Shown here: piece after piece, positions 33,186 to 42,755 of the stretch
Numbering within the stretch: the stretch's first letter is position 1
Layout of the letters: each line of letters starts with the position of its first letter
NCBI GenBank assembly: GCA_020723305.1
Contig: DYJC01000022.1
Span: forward strand, 1-64,000
Reading direction: 5' to 3'
DNA: 64,000 nt
Source of the DNA: Desulfosudis oleivorans
GTDB lineage: Bacteria > Desulfobacterota > Desulfobacteria > Desulfobacterales > SURF-7
The notes under the pieces: model-generated
Databases searched by the model: none
What the model was told of the DNA's origin: nothing
What the model saw: the letters and a program-made list of their open reading frames with translations, nothing else
Program-made: the position numbers and the translations under genes

Positions 33186-34946
33186 TCACAAGGCCTGCCG
33201 AAGGTGCGGAATCTCAAGTGACCTGCTTTCATTGTACAATGCAATGATTGTATGGGGCCCCACAATACCGTCCATGCCCAGCCCATATCTTTTCTGTATA
33301 TCCTTGATTGCATTACGGACAGCCGTATCATACGTTGGATTCAATATAATATCGGAGTAACCAATCTCCTGAAGATGCCTTTTTAAAATCATCACGGAGT
33401 TGCCGTTATTTTGAACCTGAGTCTCCTCTGAATATCCATAAAAATTTTTCCAGATTACATAAAATCGATTTTTCCAGAACAGAAACAGATCCTCTTTGAA
33501 TACCTGGATCAATTTCCCATCGTACTCAAAAAACAGATGATCATTTTCCACTTTTACCAGTGCCAGGAATATAGGTGCCGGACTCTTTGCGGAGTATAAC
33601 TCCAGGATTGCAGCATAATTCAAATTCTTGACAAGCTCCAGATTCCCTTCAAATTTCTGGACATTCAATTGATTCTGTTTGGACGCCAGAACAAAATAGT
33701 CCGGATGGTTTTCGATTTCCAGCAAAAAACCGTTCAACCCGACCTTTGCCTGCCAAAGGCCGAGAATGGATTTCATTGCAATATCCCTTGAACTCTTTGA
33801 ATTGGTTTCATCAAACAGCTTTTCCAGATCTTCCCTTTTCCAGATCACGGCCTGTTTTTCCGGAACCGGAGGAATGGCCATGGCGTTTACAATGGTCTGA
33901 TCAGCATCCGGGATGCTGTTTGTTGAAGTAGGTTTCGGGGATGGTCGGCTCTTTTTAAGAACTACTTTTTTCTGTGGAACGATTATTTTGTGAACCACAG
34001 GTGCATCATGACCTGAAACGGCTTTGCTTTCTTTTAAATATACGGGAGGATAAACAAGAAGCATACCCAGAACCATCAGCAGCACAATCAAAACAAAAAC
34101 AGGTTTTGGATTCCGGTCTAAAAAGCCGGATTGGGACCGCCTTTTCCCGGAAAGCTCCCGAATGGCCAATACGGCAATATCCCTTGTGATCTTTCTGGTA
34201 TCGCGGCTAAAAGCACACAGCAGCGCTCGATCGCAGACAATATTGATCAACCTTGGTATCCCACCGGAATATTGAAAAATTTTTCGGATTGCAGCCTTTG
34301 TAAACAGGTGGTTGTTTTTATGAGAAGCGATTTGAATCCGATGGGAAATATATTCTCCGGTTTCTTTACAGGTCAATGGATTTAAATGACAATTCAGCGT
34401 TATTCTCTGCTCCAGCTGCCGTAATTCAAATGAGTCAAGCTTTTCTCCCAGTTCCGGTTGTCCCACCAGAATGATCTGAAGCAGCTTGGCTTTTGTGGTT
34501 TCAAGGTTTGAAAGAAGTCGGATCTGTTCCAGAACCTCGGTAGACAGATTCTGTGCCTCGTCAATGATCAGAATCGCCCTCTTCCCCTGCTGTTTTTTCT
34601 CCATCAGAAAACGATTCAGGATATCAATCAGATCCTTTGTGTTTGTTGGAGAAGAGTCAATGTAGAATTCGTCATTAATGGCTTTCAGAAGCTGCAAGGC
34701 ATCCAGCTTTGGATTAAAAATATAGGCGGTTTCGGAAGAATCATCCAGTTTTTCCAGAAACATCCGGCATACCGTTGTTTTCCCGGTTCCGACTTCTCCG
34801 GTAATGACAACAAACCCGTCTCCCTGTCGAACCGCATAGTTCAGATGTCCGAGAGCATCTTCATGGCTTTGTCCCAGATACAGGTACGCCGGATCAGGTA
34901 CAAGTTTGAATGGTCTTTCCTTAAATCCAAAAAAGGCTTTATACAT
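33186..34946 (-). CDS. GspA-like AAA ATPase with peptidoglycan-binding domain
   Basis: A 586-residue ExeA/GspA-type protein. The cytoplasmic AAA domain begins MYKAFFGFKERPFKLVPDP with Walker A GEVGTGKTT at 50-58 and Walker B ILIIDEAQNL. One membrane span lies at about 288-308. The periplasmic part ends with a peptidoglycan-binding domain (VMILKRHLQEIGY, AIKDIQKRYGLGMDGIVGPHTIIALYN, about 500-570). GspA/GspB use ATP and wall binding to place the secretin. Related ATPases also accompany exosortase loci. The gene is first of the minus-strand pair and diverges from a TPR lipoprotein gene. Confidence 0.92.
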   Translation of the reverse strand: MYKAFFGFKERPFKLVPDPAYLYLGQSHEDALGHLNYAVRQGDGFVVITGEVGTGKTTVCRMFLEKLDDSSETAYIFNPKLDALQLLKAINDEFYIDSSPTNTKDLIDILNRFLMEKKQQGKRAILIIDEAQNLSTEVLEQIRLLSNLETTKAKLLQIILVGQPELGEKLDSFELRQLEQRITLNCHLNPLTCKETGEYISHRIQIASHKNNHLFTKAAIRKIFQYSGGIPRLINIVCDRALLCAFSRDTRKITRDIAVLAIRELSGKRRSQSGFLDRNPKPVFVLIVLLMVLGMLLVYPPVYLKESKAVSGHDAPVVHKIIVPQKKVVLKKSRPSPKPTSTNSIPDADQTIVNAMAIPPVPEKQAVIWKREDLEKLFDETNSKSSRDIAMKSILGLWQAKVGLNGFLLEIENHPDYFVLASKQNQLNVQKFEGNLELVKNLNYAAILELYSAKSPAPIFLALVKVENDHLFFEYDGKLIQVFKEDLFLFWKNRFYVIWKNFYGYSEETQVQNNGNSVMILKRHLQEIGYSDIILNPTYDTAVRNAIKDIQKRYGLGMDGIVGPHTIIALYNESRSLEIPHLRQAL

Positions 34947-35254
34947 GTTTTACACGATTCACCGGAACAGAATCCAAAGGTTGATCACCCTTTTCCAAAT
35001 TCATAAATCAATTCGGAATTTACTGATGTAAGTATTTGTTTTATAAAAATTATATAACCAAATGATTGCTTTTTCTACTGACTAACACAATTTATGAAAT
35101 CTTCATAGTATTAAATACAGTAAAGGGTAAAAAAGCAAACAATTCAATATCCATCCTGTGATATCCAACTGAAGATGACAGGTTGAAATCCGTCTGTTGA
35201 TACGATATAGGTTATGCCGGTATGAAAATGAAAACAAAAAATGGATGACTGCCA
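34947..35254. other. AT-rich divergent intergenic region
   Basis: This 308-base gap separates the divergent gspA-like and TPR lipoprotein genes. It is AT-rich and must hold both promoters, but I see no convincing -35/-10 pair, repeat, RNA gene or short coding frame. Confidence 0.5.
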
Positions 35255-37537
35255 ATGAAGTATGCTTTGAAATTTATGTTGTTATGGATGATGATTGTTT
35301 TATCGATTCTGGCTTCCTGTTCTTCAGAACAATCCAAAATAGACACCTACCTTGAAACCGCAAAAACTCACTTCCAAAAAAATGAGTTTAAGGATGCGGA
35401 AGCCCTTTATCAAAAAATCATCGCAATGAATCCGAATTCCATGGAAGCCAATAACGGGCTTGCAGAAACATATTTAAAATTGGGTAATCTAAAGTCCGCC
35501 CTCATCATCTTTAAAAAGATACTTGCGGCAGACCCGGAAAATACGGATGCCCTTCTCCGGTTGGCCAGTCTGGATCTGTTTGGGAACAACATTGAGTCCG
35601 CTATACAGAAGATAAATATTGTCCTGAAAAAACATCCGGATCATATTGAAGCACTTTCTCTGAGTGCCGGGATCTTCGAACAACAAAAAAAACTGGATCA
35701 GGCTTCACAATCCTATGCGAAAATAATCAAGCTTGATCCAAAAAACAGCTCGGCTCATATTGCCCTTGCCAAAATCCAATTCAAACTCGGGAATTTGGAT
35801 CAAGCCCGGAAAAATATGAAAAAGGCGATTGAATTAAACCCTGAATCCATAAAAAACCGTATTACATTCGTAAACTTTCTTTTAAGTCAAAAAGAGTATT
35901 CTCAGGCAGAAACAGAGATACTGCATGCGATTGATACCAACCCGGATAATATCGATTTATACATTATTCTGGGTAATTTCTATTTTGGTATGGCAAATAA
36001 AGAAAAAGCCCAGCAAGCCATTCAAAAGGGAATTCAGCTCTATCCTGAAAATATAAAACTTTATCTGATCCTGGCCGGTTATTTTGAAACCTGGGGAGAT
36101 TATCCAAAGGCACTGGAACAGTATGATAAGGCACTCGTCATACAGCCTCAAAATACGAGACTATTAACCATCAAGGCACGCTTTCTGATCCGTAATAAAC
36201 AACTGGACCAGGCAGACCAGCTTGTTCAAAAACTTCTTGAAATCAATCCCAAATACCTTCCGGCGCAATCCCTGAGAGGCGAAATCTGCATCCAGAATGA
36301 AGATTTTGAAAAAGCGGTTCAAATCTTCAGCCGGTTATCTGAAAAAGAGCCGGAATCCTACCAGATTCACTACCTCAAAGGAGCTGCCTATCTTGGCAAG
36401 GGAGATCTTGAAAATGCAAAAAAATCTCTGAATAAAGCGCTTTCGATCAATCCGAACAATCTGAATGCCAATCTTCTTCTGACCGATATCCATTTAAAAG
36501 AAGGAAACCTGGAGAAAGTCAAAAAAGACAGCCTGGCTATTTTCATCTATCTCTCCCAGAACAATGAAGTCAGAAATATTCTTGGAAACAGCGATGCACA
36601 ACGAAAACCCATTGAAAAAGGGTTAGAGTCTTTTGATTCCCTGTTTGAGCTGGCTTCGGAAAATCCCACCGGATATATCAGTACCGGAAGTCCGGACAAT
36701 ATGAATAAAAAGTATGACCAGATCATTCAACACTCTGAAAAAATATTGTCTTACCAACCGGATCTGATCAATGTTTTTCGAAATGTGATTCTTCTTCATG
36801 CACTTAAAAATGAGTTCAGCATTGCCCTTGACAAATGTGATCATAAAATAAAATTTTTCGCCGATAAACCCGAACTGGCATCCTTTGTATATAACCTGAA
36901 AGGAGGATTGTATCTTTCCAGAAAACAACTGAACAATGCTGAAAAAGCCTTTCGAAAAGCAATCAGCTTGAACCCGGATTTTCTTCAGCCATACTATTCT
37001 CTGGCCAGGCTTTATCTTATCAGCAAAGATGAGAATAAAGCCATCATGCAATATCAAACCATCCTTGAAAAAAATTCCGATCAAACAGCTTCCCATATGA
37101 TGCTTGGAACCATATATAACCTGCAAAAAAAATATGACCTGTCTGAAAAGCATTACCGTGAAGCACTTGCAATCAATCCTGAACTTACACAAGCTGCCAA
37201 CAATCTTGCATATTTATTGGCAGAGCAAGAACGCAACTTTGATGAAGCGCTTTCCCTGGTTTTAAAAGCCGGCCGGCAGAAACCGGATGATCCCTTCATC
37301 AAGGATACCATGGGATGGATTTATTATCGCAAAGGGGAGTATGACCAGGCTGTGAAATTGTTAATGGAAAGTACTGAGAAACTACCGGACAATGCAACAT
37401 TGCACTATCATCTTGGAATGGCGCTCTTCAAAAAAGGTGACACTCAGCTTGCGAAGCAAACGCTTGAGAAGGCGCTCAGACTGAACGATAAGCTTTCAGA
37501 AGCAGACGAGGCACGGGAAATCCTGTCCGCCCTTTAA
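35255..37537 (+). CDS. TPR-repeat lipoprotein, PrsT-like
   Basis: A 760-residue lipoprotein. The signal peptide ends in the lipobox LASC with Cys22. Nearly the entire mature part is tetratricopeptide repeats; the pattern (A..Y...I...P....A...LA..Y...G....A) recurs about twenty times, with a less regular stretch at about 430-520. It resembles PrsT, the TPR lipoprotein of PEP-CTERM/exosortase and exopolysaccharide loci. No exosortase or glycan polymerase lies in the window, so a general envelope scaffolding role is as far as the sequence supports. The next gene starts 8 bases later on the same strand. Confidence 0.88.
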   Translation: MKYALKFMLLWMMIVLSILASCSSEQSKIDTYLETAKTHFQKNEFKDAEALYQKIIAMNPNSMEANNGLAETYLKLGNLKSALIIFKKILAADPENTDALLRLASLDLFGNNIESAIQKINIVLKKHPDHIEALSLSAGIFEQQKKLDQASQSYAKIIKLDPKNSSAHIALAKIQFKLGNLDQARKNMKKAIELNPESIKNRITFVNFLLSQKEYSQAETEILHAIDTNPDNIDLYIILGNFYFGMANKEKAQQAIQKGIQLYPENIKLYLILAGYFETWGDYPKALEQYDKALVIQPQNTRLLTIKARFLIRNKQLDQADQLVQKLLEINPKYLPAQSLRGEICIQNEDFEKAVQIFSRLSEKEPESYQIHYLKGAAYLGKGDLENAKKSLNKALSINPNNLNANLLLTDIHLKEGNLEKVKKDSLAIFIYLSQNNEVRNILGNSDAQRKPIEKGLESFDSLFELASENPTGYISTGSPDNMNKKYDQIIQHSEKILSYQPDLINVFRNVILLHALKNEFSIALDKCDHKIKFFADKPELASFVYNLKGGLYLSRKQLNNAEKAFRKAISLNPDFLQPYYSLARLYLISKDENKAIMQYQTILEKNSDQTASHMMLGTIYNLQKKYDLSEKHYREALAINPELTQAANNLAYLLAEQERNFDEALSLVLKAGRQKPDDPFIKDTMGWIYYRKGEYDQAVKLLMESTEKLPDNATLHYHLGMALFKKGDTQLAKQTLEKALRLNDKLSEADEAREILSAL

Positions 37538-37545
37538 AAAATATT

Positions 37546-38688
37546 ATGAAATATTTACCATTTAAAATCATCATCTTTTGTATCATTCTCCCTCCGATAC
37601 TGCATCTGGCGACGATACAGTCTCTGGAAAAATATCTGAAGAAAATCTTTATTGCAGAAATTGAAAATATCTATACCGGGGATACACGCCTGCTTTTTGA
37701 TGGAAACCTGAGTGTCAAGGATGCTGTGAATAGCAATATCGACAATTACCTCCAGAAAAACAAACTGATTCCTTGGGGTGTGAAGCTCAATGTCCTGGTC
37801 ATCACCAAAAGCGGAGCCATCGTTTACCCATCATTTGAAGAAGAAGACTCTCTGACGCCACCGAGTCGAAAGCAAATAGCATCTGAAAACTTCGCAATTC
37901 TCAGTGAAGGATTAAACCTTCAGATCGATATTTTCCTTGAACGAAGTTCGGTTCTGGTCATATCGATATTTTCCTCATACATCATGCTTTCCCTGTTGAC
38001 CCTGTCCTACTTCTACAGGAGAGGAGCGATGAAAGCAAAAATGGAAGAAAAACATCGGGAGGAAGAACTTTCCCGCATGATTGAGATTGAAAAAGAAAAT
38101 CAAAAACGAATGGATATGTTAACAGAAGACAAAACCATTCTCGCAAATGAATTCAAACGGATTAAAAACATATTGGAGGACAGCAAGGCTACAACCCAAA
38201 AAATTGAAGAAGGCATGATTGAAGAAATTATTTCCCTTGAAGAAAAAATCAAGAATATTCATTCTCTCTATGATGAGCAGCAGGAAGAGAATATGGAGTT
38301 GAAAGAGATTATCGGCAAATATGAAAAAGGGGAATTCAAAACCAGAAAACAGAAAGAAAAGGGTTCCAAACAAGTAACAAAGAGATTTAGCTCTTTATAT
38401 AAAACTATTTCCTTTCATAATCGAGCCATCCTCGGCTTTGCAGATTTGACCGATGATATGCAGATTAAGGCGGAAGAGATGATTCACAAGATGGATATCG
38501 ATTCCAATCTGGTCAAAGTAAAAAGAAAAGTTTTATTGAAAAAAAATCCCGAGGCGGTTTTTGAAATCCCATTTTCCTACAATGGACGAATCTATTTCAG
38601 CAAAGGAAAGGATGGTAAGGTAAACATCCTGTCCATCGGCACAAAAAACACACAGGAAAAAGACCTCGCCTTTATTGACAGCATATAA
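37546..38688 (+). CDS. Membrane-tethered coiled-coil protein with possible RelE-like C-terminal domain
   Basis: A 380-residue inner-membrane protein of unknown function. Span one (about 7-23), a periplasmic sensor-sized region (24-133), span two (134-157), a long charged coiled coil (about 160-265), then a compact C-terminal domain (about 285-380). That last domain has a helix-helix-sheet order with FHNRAILGFADLTDDMQ, DSNLVKVKRKVL and YNGRIYFSKGKDGKVNILSIG, which resembles RelE/ParE-type toxins by pattern. This is a judgement from motif order only. It is co-transcribed with the TPR lipoprotein gene and has no adjacent antitoxin. Confidence 0.75.
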   Translation: MKYLPFKIIIFCIILPPILHLATIQSLEKYLKKIFIAEIENIYTGDTRLLFDGNLSVKDAVNSNIDNYLQKNKLIPWGVKLNVLVITKSGAIVYPSFEEEDSLTPPSRKQIASENFAILSEGLNLQIDIFLERSSVLVISIFSSYIMLSLLTLSYFYRRGAMKAKMEEKHREEELSRMIEIEKENQKRMDMLTEDKTILANEFKRIKNILEDSKATTQKIEEGMIEEIISLEEKIKNIHSLYDEQQEENMELKEIIGKYEKGEFKTRKQKEKGSKQVTKRFSSLYKTISFHNRAILGFADLTDDMQIKAEEMIHKMDIDSNLVKVKRKVLLKKNPEAVFEIPFSYNGRIYFSKGKDGKVNILSIGTKNTQEKDLAFIDSI

Positions 38689-38711
38689 AACCATTATGGG
38701 GATTGAAAAGG

Positions 38712-39200
38712 CTATTTCCTCTTTTTGCTGAGTTTTTCGATTTTCATCTTATCATTTCGCCACAGCATGGTTGTGTTTCTGATTTTCTGTGTCAGTATCC
38801 AGGCAAAATTCTGCATGATCGTAAGTGCGACAGACGGCTTATCAATACTGAATTTATCAAATTTGGCCTTGGAAAGAATCAATACCTCTGATTTTTCGAT
38901 AGAAACCGCTGAGGCGGATCTCCGGCAGCCATCAATAAATGAAAATTCTCCAAAAATTTCTCCTGGTTGTATGATCTGGATCATCTCCTCTTTTTTCTTC
39001 CGCCAGACAGCCTTGATAATAATTTTTATACCCCCCTTGTATAAAACATAAAGATTATCACCAAGATCATCTTCGCCAAACACATCAACGTTTGCATCAA
39101 ACGCTTCTATATCAATGATGGAAGCAATATTTTCAAGGTCTTTTGGATGGATATCTTTGAACAGCTCAGACAATTCAAGGAATCGAATCAGTTCTTCCAT
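38712..39200 (-). CDS. Cyclic nucleotide-binding domain protein
   Basis: A 162-residue protein consisting essentially of one cyclic nucleotide-binding domain. The phosphate-binding cassette GEIFGEFSFIDGCRRSASA has the conserved Gly-Glu and Arg. It starts with helices LIRFLELSELFKDI and ends with a basic helical tail, but has no helix-turn-helix, so it is not a Crp-type DNA binder. It may be a stand-alone cAMP/cGMP sensor acting through protein contacts. An upstream ATG exists at 39215, but AGGAG points to 39200. It follows the hydrolase gene in the same direction, after a short gap. Confidence 0.88.
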   Translation of the reverse strand: MEELIRFLELSELFKDIHPKDLENIASIIDIEAFDANVDVFGEDDLGDNLYVLYKGGIKIIIKAVWRKKKEEMIQIIQPGEIFGEFSFIDGCRRSASAVSIEKSEVLILSKAKFDKFSIDKPSVALTIMQNFAWILTQKIRNTTMLWRNDKMKIEKLSKKRK

Positions 39201-39236
39201 AGTCAATCTCCTCATTATGGATCTTTAAAAACATGT

Positions 39237-40085
39237 CTACCCCAAGCGGATACGCTCAACAACAAATCGGCCGGCCACTTCACTGTGTGTTTCCTTGTTG
39301 CTCTTCATCATCTCCAATCCGGCCAATGGCATTTTAGAAACCATCTTCTTCAATGTATCAATTCCATGCAGTTTATCAGTTTCCGCCCCGATCAGAATCA
39401 CAGAGGTATTGATTTTTTCAAGCCTGTTCCACAGGTTGTAATCTTTTATCGCATATGCATTTGCTTTCAGCCTGACTGGTTCAGCTGCATCAATGGTTCC
39501 TTCATATTTTTTAACCTGTTCAGGTTCATTCTTTCGATCCAGTTGAAAATATTTTAAATACCACTTCAATACAGGCTTGATGACTGCATAAAATCCAGCC
39601 GGAATAAAATTGATGACAAACAATAACCATATTGGAAAAGGAAACTCGGAAATCGGAGAAATGAGAAAAGACTCTTTTGGCTGTTTCTGGTCCATACTTA
39701 AGTAATGAAGAATGATTGTCGATCCAAGAGAACTGCCCAAAAAATAAAAAGGCTGCTGATCCGATATGGTTCCGGATATAATTTCTTTAATATCCAGGCT
39801 CATCCGATCAATAGAAAAATCAATTGTTTTTTCGGAAGGTAAAAGAGCGCTTTTTTTTTCTCTTGTCTCAATATAAAGCGTTCTGTAATTTTTTGAGATG
39901 ACTTTCAGAACACTCTTCCATCCCTGCAGCAGCGAAATCCATCCGGCAACAAATACAATGATCGGCGTCTGCAGCGTGTATCCCGGAGGAATAAAATCAA
40001 AGACCTTCAGTTGTGCTCGATCCGAGACCTCAAAATACTTTTCAACTACGGATACGTTGTCCTCCAAAAAAGAAACATCCTGCAT
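39237..40085 (-). CDS. Alpha/beta hydrolase fold protein
   Basis: A 282-residue alpha/beta hydrolase. The nucleophile elbow is LGSSLGS in the expected position after YF (Ser flanked by Gly). An acid candidate lies in ILIGAETDKLHG and a His in KETHSEVAGRF near the end. A hydrophobic segment at about 150-172 (FPIWLLFVINFIPAGFYAVI) may be a lid or membrane-contact region, suggesting a lipid or hydrophobic ester substrate. Substrate is unknown. It is upstream of the cyclic-nucleotide-binding protein gene in the same unit. Confidence 0.85.
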   Translation of the reverse strand: MQDVSFLEDNVSVVEKYFEVSDRAQLKVFDFIPPGYTLQTPIIVFVAGWISLLQGWKSVLKVISKNYRTLYIETREKKSALLPSEKTIDFSIDRMSLDIKEIISGTISDQQPFYFLGSSLGSTIILHYLSMDQKQPKESFLISPISEFPFPIWLLFVINFIPAGFYAVIKPVLKWYLKYFQLDRKNEPEQVKKYEGTIDAAEPVRLKANAYAIKDYNLWNRLEKINTSVILIGAETDKLHGIDTLKKMVSKMPLAGLEMMKSNKETHSEVAGRFVVERIRLG

Positions 40086-40275
40086 GCTGACCTGTCCTTT
40101 TCATTTCATTGGTAAGCCTTTTGGGGAATGGTTATATTATCTTTGCCGATATCATAACCCTTACACAATTTTTTGTATCATAGCAATTCTATATATTTTC
40201 CACTTGACACTATTTTTTCAGCATACTATCTGATCATCAACTATTTTTCATTTCAATAATCAGAAATATAAAATT

Positions 40276-41046
40276 ATGGCCATACAATCCGTTAATCGGG
40301 CACTGGATATTCTATTCCTGTTTACCAATACAAAACCAAGACTGGGGATAACCGACATCAGCAACCTCCTCGGCCTTACAAAGCCAACCGTGCATGGTCT
40401 TGTTCAAACCCTTACAAGCCGTGGTTTTCTGTATCAGGATCCGGAGTCAAGAAAATATTCTCTGGGACTTAAAATACACGAAATCGGGACCATATTGTGC
40501 AGCACACTCAAAATCAATCAGGTTGGAGCAGGACCAGCTCGAAGGTTAGCGGATGCGACCAATTACATGATCCGGATCGCAATATGGGATAGAGACGAAA
40601 TCCTTGTCACTTTTAACGTGTTTCCGGGATCGCAGACAATCAATTACCAGCAACTTGGGCCAAGGGTGCCGGCCTATTGCTCAGCCTCAGGGAAGGCGCT
40701 TCTGTCAATGATGCCCTCCAAAAAAATAGAACAATATGTAAAGCAAACACCATTAAAACCTTATACCCCGAAAACAATTACGACCGTTAAACAGTTGAAA
40801 AACGAACTTGAAAAAGCAAGGATCAACGGCTATGCCGAAGACCGAGAAGAATATCTTCCCGGCCTTTTCTGCATCAGCGCGCCTATTTTCAATCAGAATG
40901 GCAGCCCTTATGCTGCCATCAGCGTATCCGGCGGGTTTCAATTTTTCTCAAATGAGGAACTCGATACCATTTCACAGCAGATGAAAGAAGCCGCAGCGGA
41001 AATCTCCAGATCATTGGGATATTTCCATCAGGCAACCCCTATCTGA
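40276..41046 (+). CDS. IclR family transcriptional regulator
   Basis: A 256-residue IclR regulator. The N-terminal winged helix-turn-helix (about 1-65: VNRALDILFLF, LGITDISNLLGLTKPTVHGLV) is followed by the effector domain with SASGKALLSMMP and the ISAPIFNQNGSPYAAISVSGG strand pair. IclR proteins respond to small carboxylates or sugar-acid metabolites and often control neighbouring catabolic genes. It faces the flavoenzyme operon, overlapping the convergent gene's 3' end by 8 bases. The ribosome site is weak. Whether it regulates that operon, which has its own GntR gene, is unknown. Confidence 0.93.
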   Translation: MAIQSVNRALDILFLFTNTKPRLGITDISNLLGLTKPTVHGLVQTLTSRGFLYQDPESRKYSLGLKIHEIGTILCSTLKINQVGAGPARRLADATNYMIRIAIWDRDEILVTFNVFPGSQTINYQQLGPRVPAYCSASGKALLSMMPSKKIEQYVKQTPLKPYTPKTITTVKQLKNELEKARINGYAEDREEYLPGLFCISAPIFNQNGSPYAAISVSGGFQFFSNEELDTISQQMKEAAAEISRSLGYFHQATPI

Positions 41047-42742
41047 TTTCGATATCGATCCCTAATGTACCACCTGGATTCATAATGTTATTTGGGTCAA
41101 AATGTTTTTTCAGCGCTTTCAGGATATTCATCTGCTTTGTTCCGATGTGTCGTTCCATCCATGGGCCGATCATTTTCCCCACTCCATGATGATGACTCAG
41201 TGAACCGCCGTTTTTTTCGATCTGGTCAATAATTCCCTCCTGAAACTCCAGGTATTCATCAATATTGTTCATCCGGGCGATAAAAATAAAATACAGATTC
41301 GTCCCCTGAGGATAGAAATGGGAGGCATGTGTCATACATACGGTCCGGGGTCTCTTTTTAATGTATTCCCGGACACTCTGATGAAGCCGATGAAGGTTAT
41401 CCCAGGTCACACCGGTTTCCAGCGTGTCCGAAATAATCCCGAAATCGTTCAGATCCTCCCGGATATAGGGGTCAAGATATCGACCGTGTTCCCAATTTTT
41501 AACCGGATACCCGGATAGATACATGGCTCCATATTTTCGACATATCTTTTTGATCTGCTTTTTCACGTTTTTTGTGAAATTTTTTTCACCTTCGGCTGTT
41601 CCGATACACAGGCAACGTCGCATGGGCCGATACCCTTTGTAAGAGATCAGCCGGCTGATGGGTGTTCCTTCGATACCGTACATTTTCAAGGCCAGATCCG
41701 TCTCTTCCGGATCTGAAATCCGGAAAACCGCAGGCTTGCCAAACTCGCCCTGAATAATTTCACGAGAGGCATCGACAGCCGCCTCCCATGTTGGAAAAAT
41801 AAATGTAAACCGGCGCCGGTTTTCCGGTCTGTATTTAAAAATTTTCAATGTTGCATTGACCAGTACCCCGAATGTTCCTTCACTCCCTTTCATGATATCA
41901 TTTACTTTTGGTCCGGTTGCCGTGCCCGGAAAATCAAGGGTGCGGAAATCACCGGTCGGTGTAATGTATTCCTGGCTCAATACAATATCATACATATCAC
42001 CATAATAAGAAGAAGCCTGCCCGGAACCCAGGGTGACAATCCATCCCCCGACCGAAGAATACTGAAAAGATTGCGGAAAATGCCCGCCGGTGTATCGATA
42101 TTCCGCATCCAGTTTTTCCGGAGCATTGTTCAAAATGGATTCATATGCCGGCCCCATGATTCCGGATTCAACGGTAATCGTCTGATTGGTTTCATTAAAT
42201 GACAAAACACGATTCATATGCGTGCTCATGACCAGTGTAACACCCCCCTTGATGCATTGAAGCCCCTTTGTCACCGAACTCCCACCGCCATATACATAAA
42301 CCGGAATCTTCTCCTGATTACAGAACGAAACAATCATTTGTATATCTGTTTTGCTTCGCGGATGAACAACAAGATCATTCACCTCAACCGCTACCCCTTG
42401 TCTGAGTTTCATGGCTTCTTCCATGGTTTTGCCTGTGGAGTATCGCACCCGGTCATAGTCACTTACGGAAACATTATCCGGTCCGACAATCTCTTTGAAC
42501 CGTTCGATCTGTCTGGTTTCCAGCCTTATTCCGGTTGAACAGGAAACCGGTTCATTTCCCTCATATATTTTTTTCCTGAAATCGCCATCATCCATACCGA
42601 ATTTTTCTTTTATGGCTTCGTACAGCCGATGATTCGGATGCTTGAACCCATCCGGAGCACCCCATTTGAATATGGATCTTGCGGTTCCGGGTTTTGGGGG
42701 TTTGTCTGTCCAGTCCGGGGTGAAATTTTTATTTTTGTTCAT
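41039..42742 (-). CDS. FAD-linked oxidase, alkyl-DHAP-synthase-like
   Basis: A 567-residue flavoprotein of the vanillyl-alcohol-oxidase/PCMH superfamily. The FAD-binding segment VYVYGGGSSVTKG and the later DIMKGSEGTFGV loop are typical, and the overall layout, including the C-terminal SHHHGVGKMIGPWM motif, matches alkyldihydroxyacetonephosphate synthase, where that His-rich stretch is catalytic. AGPS exchanges the acyl group of acyl-DHAP for a fatty alcohol to make an ether bond. The frame extends upstream to 43129 inside the kinase gene, but AGAGG before the ATG at 42742 decides the start. It is last in the GntR-GlpD-kinase operon, implying glycerol-phosphate or ether-lipid chemistry. Confidence 0.9.
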   Translation of the reverse strand: MNKNKNFTPDWTDKPPKPGTARSIFKWGAPDGFKHPNHRLYEAIKEKFGMDDGDFRKKIYEGNEPVSCSTGIRLETRQIERFKEIVGPDNVSVSDYDRVRYSTGKTMEEAMKLRQGVAVEVNDLVVHPRSKTDIQMIVSFCNQEKIPVYVYGGGSSVTKGLQCIKGGVTLVMSTHMNRVLSFNETNQTITVESGIMGPAYESILNNAPEKLDAEYRYTGGHFPQSFQYSSVGGWIVTLGSGQASSYYGDMYDIVLSQEYITPTGDFRTLDFPGTATGPKVNDIMKGSEGTFGVLVNATLKIFKYRPENRRRFTFIFPTWEAAVDASREIIQGEFGKPAVFRISDPEETDLALKMYGIEGTPISRLISYKGYRPMRRCLCIGTAEGEKNFTKNVKKQIKKICRKYGAMYLSGYPVKNWEHGRYLDPYIREDLNDFGIISDTLETGVTWDNLHRLHQSVREYIKKRPRTVCMTHASHFYPQGTNLYFIFIARMNNIDEYLEFQEGIIDQIEKNGGSLSHHHGVGKMIGPWMERHIGTKQMNILKALKKHFDPNNIMNPGGTLGIDIEIR

Positions 42743-42755
42743 GGTAATGGTCCTC

